DNA of 29,226 nucleotides from Ruminococcaceae bacterium UBA1730 (GTDB taxonomy: Bacteria; Bacillota; Clostridia; Oscillospirales; Acutalibacteraceae), in NCBI GenBank assembly GCA_002315935.1, contig DCII01000052.1, positions 1 to 29,226 on the forward strand, given 5' to 3'. Of the stretch, positions 21,999 to 29,226 are shown piece by piece. Both the position numbers and the translations under genes were made by a program. Position 1 is the stretch's first letter. Every line of letters begins with the position of its first letter. Under the pieces are notes generated by a model. The model worked only from the letters and a program-made list of their open reading frames with translations, was not told where the DNA came from and ran no database searches.

Positions 21999-23708
21999 TC
22001 AGACAATATTTCTGAGCCATTTTCCATTGTCTACTCCGAGCTTCTTCGGAAAGCTTGTTATTATTTCGTCTATTTTGCTCAGAATCAGAAGAACCATAGG
22101 AGCAAAAAAGCCTGTATTAATTGCAATCAATGAAATCGGCAAACTGATGCACAGAGCATATACCGCATCAACAATGGAGATAAAACGTGCTTCTCCGCCG
22201 ACATACAGCATCCCGTTGTTGATATTGTTCATATAACCGAAAAATGCATTTATGGAGGTAATAATCGTCAGAGGCAGCAAATAAAGCTTCGATGCATCAC
22301 TGAGCTTGAACGGAAGAATCTGAAGCAGAAAAACGAGAACAAAGAGTGCAAATATATTCAGCAAGCCAAGCTTTACTCCGAGCTTTTTCATAAGAGCTCC
22401 GTTATGCTTTGCTCCTTCAAAGTTGTTTTTGCCAAGCTCGATTCCCGTAAGAATTGTTGTAACCTGCCCACAGCCATCCTTAATGCTGAAAATATATGAG
22501 TTGATGGTATTTATGAATGAGTATGCTGCAATAATATCCGCATTCAATCTGCCGACTGCCGCTGTCATGAAGTTTAATCCCACAAGATATACAATGTGTT
22601 GAGCAAGCGTAGGAGCTGCATTTTTGAAATACGCCCTGCAAATATTCTTTTTATCCACCGCTTTATTATCCGTATCAAAGAAAAACAGTTTTCTGTTTCT
22701 AAAATAATATACCACGCTCAACACGAACTGAACCAGCGAAGCGGCAACGGTTGCAATGGCCGCACCCGTAACTCCGAGCGACGGAATACCTGACAATCCG
22801 AAAATAAGCAGGGCATTCAGGACCACATTGACCACACAGCCTGCAACAAGAAGCTTTGTAACAACAGAGCGCTTATCAATGACCCGAAGGAACGCATAAA
22901 ACACAACATAAAAGGCTTCAAGCAGGAAACTGAAGGATACGATTTTCAGATAACGGCTTCCCTCCGAGATAAGCTCCGGTATATCCGTATATAAACCCAT
23001 CAGCTTTTCCGGAAATAAAAAGCACGCAAAAAATTCAACGGTGTTGAACAGAAAAACAACAATAACGGCAAGCTTCAGAGCATAAAGCACCGAGCTTGAT
23101 TTTCTCTGTCCGTACAGCTGAGAAAAGAGAGAAGATACTGCACCGGTGAGTGCCATGAAAATCAGCGTATGAATAAGAACCAGCTGAGATGCAAAGGACA
23201 CACCCGACATTGCCGAAGAAGATTTGAAGCCAAGCATCAGAATGTCAATGTTTGATGCTATATTCTGCACAATGATCTGCAACGCAAAAGTGATAAGGAA
23301 GCTGATTGCTGTTCTGTTAAAAAGCGTATCCATAATGTTATGCTTCGGAAGACGCAGGACTATTTCGTTGACACCATGCCTATAGCGGAATTTAAGCTCA
23401 GTTCCAACGCCAATCAAAAGCTTGTCATACATGGTTCTGATTGGCTTATCATATTCCGCAACGGTCTCTCTGGAAAAAGGATTAAGCTTACGCTCCTTCA
23501 CAGAGAAAACAAACACCGCATCCTCTTTGGTGTCTTCTCTTGTGAAGCACAATTCGCTTTCGGGATTCAGATCACTTTTCCATTTTGCCAGTGCCTCCTC
23601 AATAAGCAATACATACTGTGTTATCTTTTTCTTTGAATAGCCAAGATTAAGTAGCGACATATGTAACAAATTGCTGATGTCGTCGCTTTCGCAGTTTTGA
23701 ATTTTCAT
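21999..23708 (-). CDS. MATE-family exporter with N-terminal ATPase-like domain
   Basis: A 569-residue membrane protein. Residues from about 128 form a complete MATE transporter of about 12 helices: TAISFLITFALQIIVQNIAS, GVSFASQLVLIHTLIF and LGVTGAAIATVAASLVQF are typical, and such proteins expel drugs, metabolites or precursors using Na+ or H+ gradients. Before it lie about 125 soluble residues resembling a degenerate RsbW/SpoIIAB-like ATPase: VLLIEEALAKW matches the N-box helix (xLxxEEAxxN), and DKLLIGVGTELKFRYRHGVNEIVLRL matches the late part (read as DKLLIGVGTELKFR plus HGVNEIVLRL). The N-box Asn is replaced by Trp, so catalysis is doubtful. GAGGT precedes the ATG. Regulation appears elaborate (see the 23745-23812 entry). 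Confidence 0.85.
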   Translation of the reverse strand: MKIQNCESDDISNLLHMSLLNLGYSKKKITQYVLLIEEALAKWKSDLNPESELCFTREDTKEDAVFVFSVKERKLNPFSRETVAEYDKPIRTMYDKLLIGVGTELKFRYRHGVNEIVLRLPKHNIMDTLFNRTAISFLITFALQIIVQNIASNIDILMLGFKSSSAMSGVSFASQLVLIHTLIFMALTGAVSSLFSQLYGQRKSSSVLYALKLAVIVVFLFNTVEFFACFLFPEKLMGLYTDIPELISEGSRYLKIVSFSFLLEAFYVVFYAFLRVIDKRSVVTKLLVAGCVVNVVLNALLIFGLSGIPSLGVTGAAIATVAASLVQFVLSVVYYFRNRKLFFFDTDNKAVDKKNICRAYFKNAAPTLAQHIVYLVGLNFMTAAVGRLNADIIAAYSFINTINSYIFSIKDGCGQVTTILTGIELGKNNFEGAKHNGALMKKLGVKLGLLNIFALFVLVFLLQILPFKLSDASKLYLLPLTIITSINAFFGYMNNINNGMLYVGGEARFISIVDAVYALCISLPISLIAINTGFFAPMVLLILSKIDEIITSFPKKLGVDNGKWLRNIV

Positions 23709-23744
23709 AAATTTACCTCATTAAAATTCAAAAAATTTTCCTTT

Positions 23745-23812
23745 TTGCTTTCTTATTTCCAAATAATCTTTCTCAATGAAAATAATATACAAAAAATAAG
23801 AAAGCAAGTCAA
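23745..23812 (-). promoter_or_regulatory. MATE promoter flanked by a 14-bp inverted repeat
   Basis: On the minus strand TTGACT (23807-23812), a 17-bp spacer and TATATT (23784-23789) form a good promoter. A perfect 14-bp inverted repeat, TTGCTTTCTTATTT (23745-23758) and its complement (23794-23807), brackets the -10 box. The upstream arm fills the promoter spacer, so it cannot be in the transcript, and the pair is better explained as two operator sites about 49 bp apart than as an RNA hairpin. Confidence 0.65.
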
Positions 23813-23915
23813 GTATTTCAAATTTATTTTCTTTTTGAAGCTATACGAATTCAAATGAATGGTTTTATTTTACAATTCATAAAATTATAATTTCATCTTT
23901 TCTCGAAATCAACAA

Positions 23916-23945
23916 ACACCGCTTGGAAGCAACTCCATGCGGTGT
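23916..23945 (-). terminator. possible terminator after the MacAB-like operon
   Basis: A 7-bp stem ACACCGC/GCGGTGT with a 16-nt loop lies 46 bp beyond the stop of the ATPase gene. The following bases on the minus strand (TGTTGATTTCG) are only moderately T-rich, so the terminator is of medium strength at best. The rest of the 282-bp gap (23709-23990) is AT-rich and holds the MATE promoter. Confidence 0.5.
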
Positions 23946-23990
23946 CCTAATAAACGCTTTATTCTTTCAAGAAAAATTCATTTTTCAGTC

Positions 23991-24692
23991 TCATTTCACA
24001 GAATTATTATCCTCGGATAATTCGCCATCCGTTATCCGAACAATTCTTCCTGCGTGAGTGGCGACCTTGAGGTCATGGGTAATCATAACAATTGTATGAC
24101 CCATATCGTTAAGCTCTCTGAAAAGCTTAAGCACCTCTTCGCCGGTTTTCTGGTCAAGTGCACCCGTCGGCTCATCGGCAAGCAACAGCTTCGGCTCGCA
24201 GACAAGTGCTCGTGCTATTGCCGTTCTCTGCTGCTGACCGCCTGAAAGGTCATTCGGTTTATGATAAATTCTTTCTCCCATTTCAAGCATTTCAAGCTTC
24301 TGCTTTGCGATAACCTCCGCTTCTTTATATGACATTCCCCTTGCAAGAAGCGGCATCATAACATTCTGAATAACCGTATATGTTCCTATCAAATGATATT
24401 TCTGAAAAATGAAACCAATCATACGGTTTCTGACTGTTGTCAGCTGCTTATCCGTCAGGTTTCCGACAGGAATTGAGTTGAGAAGATATTCGCCGGAATC
24501 GTATGTATCCATACATCCGATAATATTCATCAATGTACTTTTGCCGCTTCCGGAGGGTCCGAGAACGCCGACATATTCGCCGGGCCAAACCTTAAAAGAA
24601 ACGCCCTTAAGTGCATGAACGGTTGTATCACCCATAACGAATGACTTATGAATATCATTCATCTCAATTACCGGTGTATTTTCTGTTTCCAT
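23991..24692 (-). CDS. MacB/LolD-type ABC transporter ATPase
   Basis: A 233-residue ABC ATPase of the MacB/LolD/FtsE type, powering the permease encoded upstream. Walker A GPSGSGKSTLMN (about 45-56), Q-loop FIFQKYHLI, signature LSGGQQQR, Walker B LLLADEPTGALD (about 167-178) and switch His in MITHDLKV are all intact, so it should be active. It is the last gene of a four-gene operon, starting five bases after the lipoprotein stop. Assignment to the type is firm; the cargo is unknown. Confidence 0.93.
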   Translation of the reverse strand: METENTPVIEMNDIHKSFVMGDTTVHALKGVSFKVWPGEYVGVLGPSGSGKSTLMNIIGCMDTYDSGEYLLNSIPVGNLTDKQLTTVRNRMIGFIFQKYHLIGTYTVIQNVMMPLLARGMSYKEAEVIAKQKLEMLEMGERIYHKPNDLSGGQQQRTAIARALVCEPKLLLADEPTGALDQKTGEEVLKLFRELNDMGHTIVMITHDLKVATHAGRIVRITDGELSEDNNSVK

Positions 24693-24697
24693 TGAAA

Positions 24698-25372
24698 TTA
24701 TCCTGCCTTCTGATTGATGATTGTTAATTCTGAAACTATTCCGCTTTCGTCAGCCTTAAGTCCGATAAGCATACCCTCTGAAAGTGATGTATAGTCTGAA
24801 TTGCCGACCTTGACCTCTGCGGGAACGATATAGCTCTTCGTTTCGCCTGTGTAATTGACTTCAACATCCATATTGAAGCCACCCATACCGCCAAAGTCCG
24901 GAGCTTTTCCGTCGGGGAAGCTCATTCCTTCAGGCATGGTCATACCCTCCGGCATGGTCATTCCTTCCGACATTCCTTCGGGTCTTTCCTTTCCCTCAGG
25001 TCTGCTCATTCCCTCAGGCATAGACATATCTTCGGGCTTACCATCAGGCTTTGACATTCCTTCCGGCATTGACATACCCTCAGGCATTTCGGGAGGCTGA
25101 CCGTTTTCGCCGTCAGGTCTTGAGAAGGATTCCATATCAATCTCGCCGATCGCAAGAGTAATCTGATTTCCCGAAATCTTTTCGATTTTTCCTACCGTCA
25201 TATCGGAAAAATCAAAGCCTTTTTTGGAGGCTTCCGAATTGCCTTCACCCTCGGAAGAGACCTGTGTTGTTGCTTCTGCGGGGACATTTTCTTCTTCATC
25301 TGTTGTTTTGCCGCAGGATGCAAAGGACATGACAATTGCAAGAATAATTGCTGAAATCAATAATTTTTTCAT
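24698..25372 (-). CDS. Met-rich repeat lipoprotein of the MacAB-like operon
   Basis: A 224-residue predicted lipoprotein: a signal peptide MKKLLISAIILAIVMSFAS is followed by lipid-anchor Cys20 and an acidic linker. Residues about 55-75 (SDMTVGKIEKISGNQITLAI) form a small beta strand pair. Then comes a segment of about 65 residues holding six PEGM motifs (MPEGMS and variants) and about thirteen methionines. The C-terminal part resumes the beta fold (NYTGETKSYIVPAEVKVG). I recognise no family name. Within the operon it may interact with the adaptor or permease, or bind something near the membrane. Met-rich repeats suggest soft metals such as Cu(I)/Ag(I), but they carry no His or Cys, so this is only a hypothesis. 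Confidence 0.8.
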   Translation of the reverse strand: MKKLLISAIILAIVMSFASCGKTTDEEENVPAEATTQVSSEGEGNSEASKKGFDFSDMTVGKIEKISGNQITLAIGEIDMESFSRPDGENGQPPEMPEGMSMPEGMSKPDGKPEDMSMPEGMSRPEGKERPEGMSEGMTMPEGMTMPEGMSFPDGKAPDFGGMGGFNMDVEVNYTGETKSYIVPAEVKVGNSDYTSLSEGMLIGLKADESGIVSELTIINQKAG

Positions 25373-25385
25373 GTAAGTTACTCCC

Positions 25386-26798
25386 TTAATTCAAATTCAG
25401 AGCTTCAATCGGTACAAGCTTTGATGCCTTCCACGCAGGATAAATTCCGAAAACCGTTCCCGTGAAAATTGCGAACAGTATTGCAAGAATATAGCCCCAT
25501 ATACTCGGTTCCATTCTTGTTCCCGTCAGCTCCAACAGCGGCACAAGTGCAAAGCTCAACGCCACTCCGATTATGCCTCCGATTATGCTTATTATATTCG
25601 CCTCCATAAGGAATTCAAGCATAATTGTTTTCTTGTGGCATCCGATAGCCTTGAGAATACCGATTTCCGCCGTTCTTTCTTTAACGGAAACGAAAAGCAC
25701 ATTCATAATTCCTATGCCGCCGACTATGAAAACGATTGAAGCGACGGCAAGAAGAAGAGTTGAAAGAGTGTCTGCGGAGCTTGTTGCGGCCTCCATTGCA
25801 CTTCCCGAATCCTCAATATCAAAGCTGGCATTTGCATGGTTTTCCTGCAAAACCGTTTCAATATCAGCCATAATATTATCAATGTTGTCAAGCTCAGAAG
25901 CTATGGCGGTAATCATTATATCGCCGTTTGTTCTGAATATATATTTTTCTGCGGTGTCATAAGGAAGATAGATTGCCGTATCGGGACTGATTCCCGAGGA
26001 AACCGAACCCATCTCACTCAGCACGCCGACAATTTCATATTTTTTGCCGTTTATTTCAAGGTAATCTCCGTAAGCATATGCGGCATAGGTAAAAATTTCT
26101 TCCGCAACCGAATAGCCGAGAACGCAGACATAATCCTTGTTTTCACTGTCCGTATCCTCAATAAATCTGCCGTAAAGCACTTCAAGATTAGAAACTGTCT
26201 GATAGTTTTCCTGAACGCCTACAACGGTTTTGGTGTCTTCCTCTTCCATATCACCGCCGAAAACAGTTGTTTCATCGCTCTGAATAAGAGAAACCTCATC
26301 AAGACCGCTGACGAGAGATTTTATATCCTCAACATCCTTTGAATCAAGCACAGCCGCTTTGCCGAAGGATGATGAAGCTCCTCCTCCTCCGCCTCCGAAT
26401 GAGGGCATTGAGCCGCCACCTCCGAATGAAGGCATTCCACCGCCACCCGAACGGGATTTGGAGCCTGATGAGCCTGACCTTGATGGCATTGAACCACCGC
26501 CGAATGAGGGCATTCCACCGCCGCCGAACGAAGGCATTGAGCCACCTCCGAAGGAAGGCATTCCGCCGCCGAAAATCGCATCCATATCAATGCCGTCACC
26601 AACTGAAATGTCAATTGCACCGGCATTGAGGTTTTTGAACTGGTCGGCAACATCCGCCTTGCCGCCCTGTCCTACGGCGATAACAAGAACAATGGTTGCA
26701 GAGCCGACAATAATTCCGAGAGTGGTGAGCATCATCTTTGCCTTGTTTGCAATGATATTCAGCCAAACAAGGCGAAGAATCTCAACGGTTTTCATCAT
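25386..26798 (-). CDS. MacB-like ABC permease with Gly/Met/Pro-rich insert
   Basis: A 470-residue permease of the MacB/FtsX type: one helix near the start (LTTLGIIVGSATIVLVIAVG), a large extracytoplasmic domain and three C-terminal helices (about 345-460). Conserved elements are MNVLFVSVKERTAEIGILKA, split as MNVLFVSVKER and TAEIGILKAIG, and FGIYPAWKASKL at the end. Between residues about 72 and 145 an unusual low-complexity insert contains five MPSF motifs among Gly/Ser runs; the usual MacB fold lacks it. It should face outside. The gene overlaps the adaptor gene by ATGA and lies 13 bp before the lipoprotein gene. Confidence 0.9.
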   Translation of the reverse strand: MMKTVEILRLVWLNIIANKAKMMLTTLGIIVGSATIVLVIAVGQGGKADVADQFKNLNAGAIDISVGDGIDMDAIFGGGMPSFGGGSMPSFGGGGMPSFGGGSMPSRSGSSGSKSRSGGGGMPSFGGGGSMPSFGGGGGGASSSFGKAAVLDSKDVEDIKSLVSGLDEVSLIQSDETTVFGGDMEEEDTKTVVGVQENYQTVSNLEVLYGRFIEDTDSENKDYVCVLGYSVAEEIFTYAAYAYGDYLEINGKKYEIVGVLSEMGSVSSGISPDTAIYLPYDTAEKYIFRTNGDIMITAIASELDNIDNIMADIETVLQENHANASFDIEDSGSAMEAATSSADTLSTLLLAVASIVFIVGGIGIMNVLFVSVKERTAEIGILKAIGCHKKTIMLEFLMEANIISIIGGIIGVALSFALVPLLELTGTRMEPSIWGYILAILFAIFTGTVFGIYPAWKASKLVPIEALNLN

Positions 26799-28879
26799 TG
26801 CGGACCACCGCCCATTTTGCCGTCAAAGCCGTTTCCGTCAAAAGACGGCATACTCATTTTTTCAGGGTCAAAATCTCCGAAATTCATTTCCGAATTTCCT
26901 TTTGAATCGTTCTTTGCTCCTGCTCCGATTGCACTTTCGGCAAGAACGGTATCGCCTTCATTCACGCCTGAAAGAATCTGGGTATACTGTCCGTCTGTGA
27001 AGCCTGTTGAAATCTTCGTTTCAACCTTTTCATCGTTTTCTCCCTTGAGATAAACATATGAGCTTCCGTCTTTGGTTGTTATTGCCGATTTCGAAACATA
27101 AAGGCAATCCCTTGCGGAGCCTGAAATTATGTTGACATCCGCACTCATTCCGTCATAAAGCTCGTGACCTTCCTGAGTAAACTTAACGTTAACAGTATAT
27201 GTTACCGTTGCCGCACCGATTGTTGAACCCGAAATTGAGATTGAATCAACCGTTCCGTCAAATGCTTCATCCGGGAATGCATCAAGAGTGATTACAGCTT
27301 CCTGGTCGAGGGAAACATCAAGAATTTCATCCTCGGATATTGAAACGCTGACATAGACCTCGCTCATATCGGTAATTGACATGATGCTTGTGGAGGATGA
27401 CATTCCGAATGATGCACCTTCGCCCGAAGCAACGGTTATTTCATCGCCCTCTTCAACGCTGATATTCGAAACAATACCATCGCAGGGAGCTGATATAACG
27501 CCGTTGTTTCCGATGGTTTCTTTGATTTCATCAAGCTCTTCTTTAAGCTCGGAAAGCTTATCCTCTGCATCCCTGACTTTTTCATCAAGCTGAATTTTCT
27601 TGAGATTATATGTCAGCTGAGCGGTGCTGCTCGTTTCAATCGAGCTTTCCTTTGATTGCTCTGCATTGAGCATACTCTGCTCATACTGGCTTTTTTGCGT
27701 TTCAAGCGTGAGCTTTGCTTTTTCAAGATTTATCTTTGCTTCGCTGTATGATTTATTCATCTCATCCTGTGATGAGATATTTCCGTATTTTTCGGTAAAA
27801 TCCTGCTTCTTTTCTTCGTATGCGGATTTTGCTTTCGTCAGACTCTTCTGAGCGGCTGTAAGTTTGGCTGAAATTGTGTCGGTATCATATTTTGCGGCTT
27901 TCGCCTCAAGCTCCGTTTTCTCCTTGAATAAAGTGCGGAGCTTCGTCATTGATGCCGAAAGAGTTTCAACCTTTTCCTTTAATTTAAGGTATTCGCTGTA
28001 TTTGACCGAATCGGAATCATTCGAATATCTTTCGCTCATGCTTTCGAATTCTTCTTTATATTCGGAAAGAATTGCTTCCGCCTGCTCATAGCTTGTTGCT
28101 TCCGTTATTTCCTTGATTTTGCTCTCACAGGTTTTCAGATTGTTGGTTGCTTCGTCAGCGGCATCCTTCTTTTCCTGCCACGAATCAACATCCTCCTGGC
28201 ATGAATCAACCTTATCCTCTGCCTTGTTCAGAGCAGAATAATCGCTTGAAAATGACGAATACATATCAAGTGCATCATCATATTTCTCTTGGGCATCGCT
28301 GACATTCTTTTCAGCCTCTTCAAGATCCAATTTCGCTTTTTTAATCGTCTGCGAATATTTATCATCTGCCTGGTCACCGTTCAGAACATTGATTTCAAGC
28401 TCCTGTGCCGCTTTAAGAAGCTCGCTCTCTCTCGAAAGCTTTGCTTCCTTGAGAGATGATTCTGCGGAGGAAATCTCATTTTCATATTCAACAAGAGACT
28501 CCTCAATATCATCAATGCTCATCTTAACAAGAGGGTCGCCCTCCTTGACGCTTGAACCTGACTTGACATAAAGCTCAAGCACCTCTGCTCCGACCGGGAA
28601 GGTAATGCTTTCCTGATTGAGAGTTATTACGGAGCTTTCTTCAAGACCCACAAGAATATCGCCTCTCTGAACGGTATATTCCCTGTAAACAGGTTCTGAT
28701 TCGCTATTTTTCTTCTTGCTTACGATTATTATTGAACCTGCAACTATTGCACCGACAAGAACAACCGAAACGACAGAAATTATTATTTTCTTTTTTGTGA
28801 AGAACTTCTTTTTTTCAACCTTATCCGTTCCGAGTATTTTTTCGAGTGCGTCATCTTTTTCGCTTTTGATTTTTGCCAT
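26795..28879 (-). CDS. membrane fusion (adaptor) protein of MacA/HlyD type
   Basis: A 694-residue adaptor: a cytoplasmic start, one helix (about 27-54), a lipoyl-like segment, then a very long coiled coil (about 130-460) rich in Glu/Lys/Ser, then lipoyl half VISAPCDGIVSNISVEEGD, split as ISAPCDGIVSN and ISVEEGDEIT, beta-barrel (VSVSISEDEILDV) and a membrane-proximal domain (VYVSKSAITTKDG). The C-terminus ends in a Met/Gly tail with KMSMPSFDGNGF, echoing the permease insert. MacA is about 370 residues, so the coiled coil here is unusually long. First gene of the operon; GGAGCGATGAT precedes the ATG. Confidence 0.9.
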   Translation of the reverse strand: MAKIKSEKDDALEKILGTDKVEKKKFFTKKKIIISVVSVVLVGAIVAGSIIIVSKKKNSESEPVYREYTVQRGDILVGLEESSVITLNQESITFPVGAEVLELYVKSGSSVKEGDPLVKMSIDDIEESLVEYENEISSAESSLKEAKLSRESELLKAAQELEINVLNGDQADDKYSQTIKKAKLDLEEAEKNVSDAQEKYDDALDMYSSFSSDYSALNKAEDKVDSCQEDVDSWQEKKDAADEATNNLKTCESKIKEITEATSYEQAEAILSEYKEEFESMSERYSNDSDSVKYSEYLKLKEKVETLSASMTKLRTLFKEKTELEAKAAKYDTDTISAKLTAAQKSLTKAKSAYEEKKQDFTEKYGNISSQDEMNKSYSEAKINLEKAKLTLETQKSQYEQSMLNAEQSKESSIETSSTAQLTYNLKKIQLDEKVRDAEDKLSELKEELDEIKETIGNNGVISAPCDGIVSNISVEEGDEITVASGEGASFGMSSSTSIMSITDMSEVYVSVSISEDEILDVSLDQEAVITLDAFPDEAFDGTVDSISISGSTIGAATVTYTVNVKFTQEGHELYDGMSADVNIISGSARDCLYVSKSAITTKDGSSYVYLKGENDEKVETKISTGFTDGQYTQILSGVNEGDTVLAESAIGAGAKNDSKGNSEMNFGDFDPEKMSMPSFDGNGFDGKMGGGPQ

Positions 28880-29165
28880 ATCATCGCTCCGTTCGCAATA
28901 TCTGAATAATAATGGTATAATAATCCATGAACCTTAAATCAAGCTGAAAAAGAAATTAACAAATTATGAATTCCAAAAAAGAATTTGCCGAATTATGAAT
29001 AAAACAACACTAAAAATGTAACAATCCGTGAATTTCCCCTGTTTTAAAGTCCATTTTAGCATTTGCAGATATGCTTCAGTCAGCACCACAAAGCCGCTCT
29101 GTGCAGATGTGCATATTGAATTGTATGGTGTTACCTTAAGGTTATTCATGGAAATAAACGATACC
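28880..29165. other. AT-rich spacer upstream of the adaptor gene
   Basis: No convincing gene. On the minus strand TTGATT (28936-28941), a 16-bp spacer and TATACC (28914-28919) give a weak candidate promoter for the adaptor operon. AATTATGAAT occurs twice as a direct repeat (28961-28970 and 28991-29000), exactly 30 bp apart, which could be two protein-binding sites on the same face of the helix roughly three turns apart. The minus-strand open frame at 28964-29149 has no ribosome binding site and poor coding character. Confidence 0.4.
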
Positions 29166-29226
29166 TAAGGAAACGCTGATTAAATCGGCAAGCAAGATTT
29201 TCGAGTATGTTTTCGGCGTGAAAAAG
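29166..29226 (-). repeat. MITE-like element, copy C (cut by window edge)
   Basis: It starts at TA with TAAGGAAACGCTGATTAAAT and continues CGGCAAGCAAGATTTTCGAG and TATGTTTTCGG to the window end. It matches the right end of the 2199-2362 copy when that is read on the minus strand, with the same orientation as copy A at the other edge of the window. Neither carries the middle 16 bases or so of the element. Confidence 0.85.

Noticed and set aside
21993..22011. AT-only stem AAATATT/AATATTT at the MATE stop codon
   Set aside because: Too weak and overlapping the coding end to call a terminator, although a T-run follows it on the minus strand.
24900..25110. tandem repeats resembling a CRISPR or satellite array
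   Set aside because: The repetition is in-frame codons for MPEGMS-type motifs within the lipoprotein gene; there are no constant repeat and spacer lengths.
26359..27000. 213-codon Pro-rich plus-strand frame
   Set aside because: It is the antisense reading of the Gly/Met/Pro-rich permease insert and the adaptor end; its composition follows from that low-complexity DNA.
28964..29149. 61-codon minus-strand frame in the right-hand spacer
   Set aside because: No ribosome binding site and no known pattern; probably chance in AT-rich DNA.

Overview
The window looks like a chromosomal contig from an uncultured Clostridia member, probably a gut-associated Oscillospirales/Ruminococcaceae-type Firmicute. 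The reasons are the gene order phoH-ybeY-dgkA-era-yqzL-recO, the strong AGGAGG-type ribosome binding sites, the TTGACA/TATAAT promoters, and many intracellular carbohydrate enzymes and exporters. I see no rRNA, tRNA, CRISPR array or transposase gene. Both edges of the window lie inside copies of one short inverted-repeat (MITE-like) element. That is what a contig broken at a repeat would look like.

Region 1 (1-6600) is a carbohydrate scavenging locus: a glycoside-hydrolase-like TIM-barrel protein (minus), a YdjC/ChbG-type carbohydrate deacetylase (plus), a D-2-hydroxyacid dehydrogenase (minus) and a heparinase II/III-type lyase (plus). None has a signal peptide, so they probably process imported oligosaccharides in the cytoplasm. 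A complete MITE copy sits between the promoter and the ribosome binding site of the glycosidase gene, and an oppositely oriented copy lies downstream of that gene.

Region 2 (6611-15730, all minus) is the most interesting part: a compact RiPP (ribosomally made, modified peptide) gene cluster. Transcription runs leftward from a near-consensus promoter at 15702-15730. It passes two small candidate precursor genes, an attenuator-like hairpin, a PqqD-like recognition protein, a radical SAM/SPASM maturase, an N-terminally short class II lanthipeptide synthetase (LanM), a short membrane-anchored secretion protein, and a pair of NHLM-type ABC exporters, the first with a C39 double-glycine peptidase. 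Having both a lanthionine synthetase and a SPASM radical SAM enzyme in one operon with one small recognition protein suggests a hybrid RiPP pathway. The LanM starts exactly at the first catalytic motif of its dehydratase domain and keeps every catalytic residue I can map onto CylM. Its cyclase uses three cysteines as predicted zinc ligands, as in ProcM.

Region 3 (15795-19722, plus) holds an interspersed GTCATT...AATGAC repeat and then the conserved housekeeping operon phoH-ybeY-dgkA-era-yqzL-recO (RNA processing, lipid recycling, ribosome assembly, recombination). A GPH-type sugar symporter gene follows, ending at a strong 12-bp terminator hairpin.

Region 4 (21254-28879, minus) holds a YgjV-family membrane protein, a MATE exporter with an unusual N-terminal domain resembling a degenerate RsbW-like ATPase, and a MacAB-like operon (adaptor, permease, lipoprotein, ATPase). 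The first three products of that operon carry Met/Pro/Gly-rich low-complexity segments with related MPSF or MPEGM motifs. The window ends in an AT-rich spacer and a third MITE copy.
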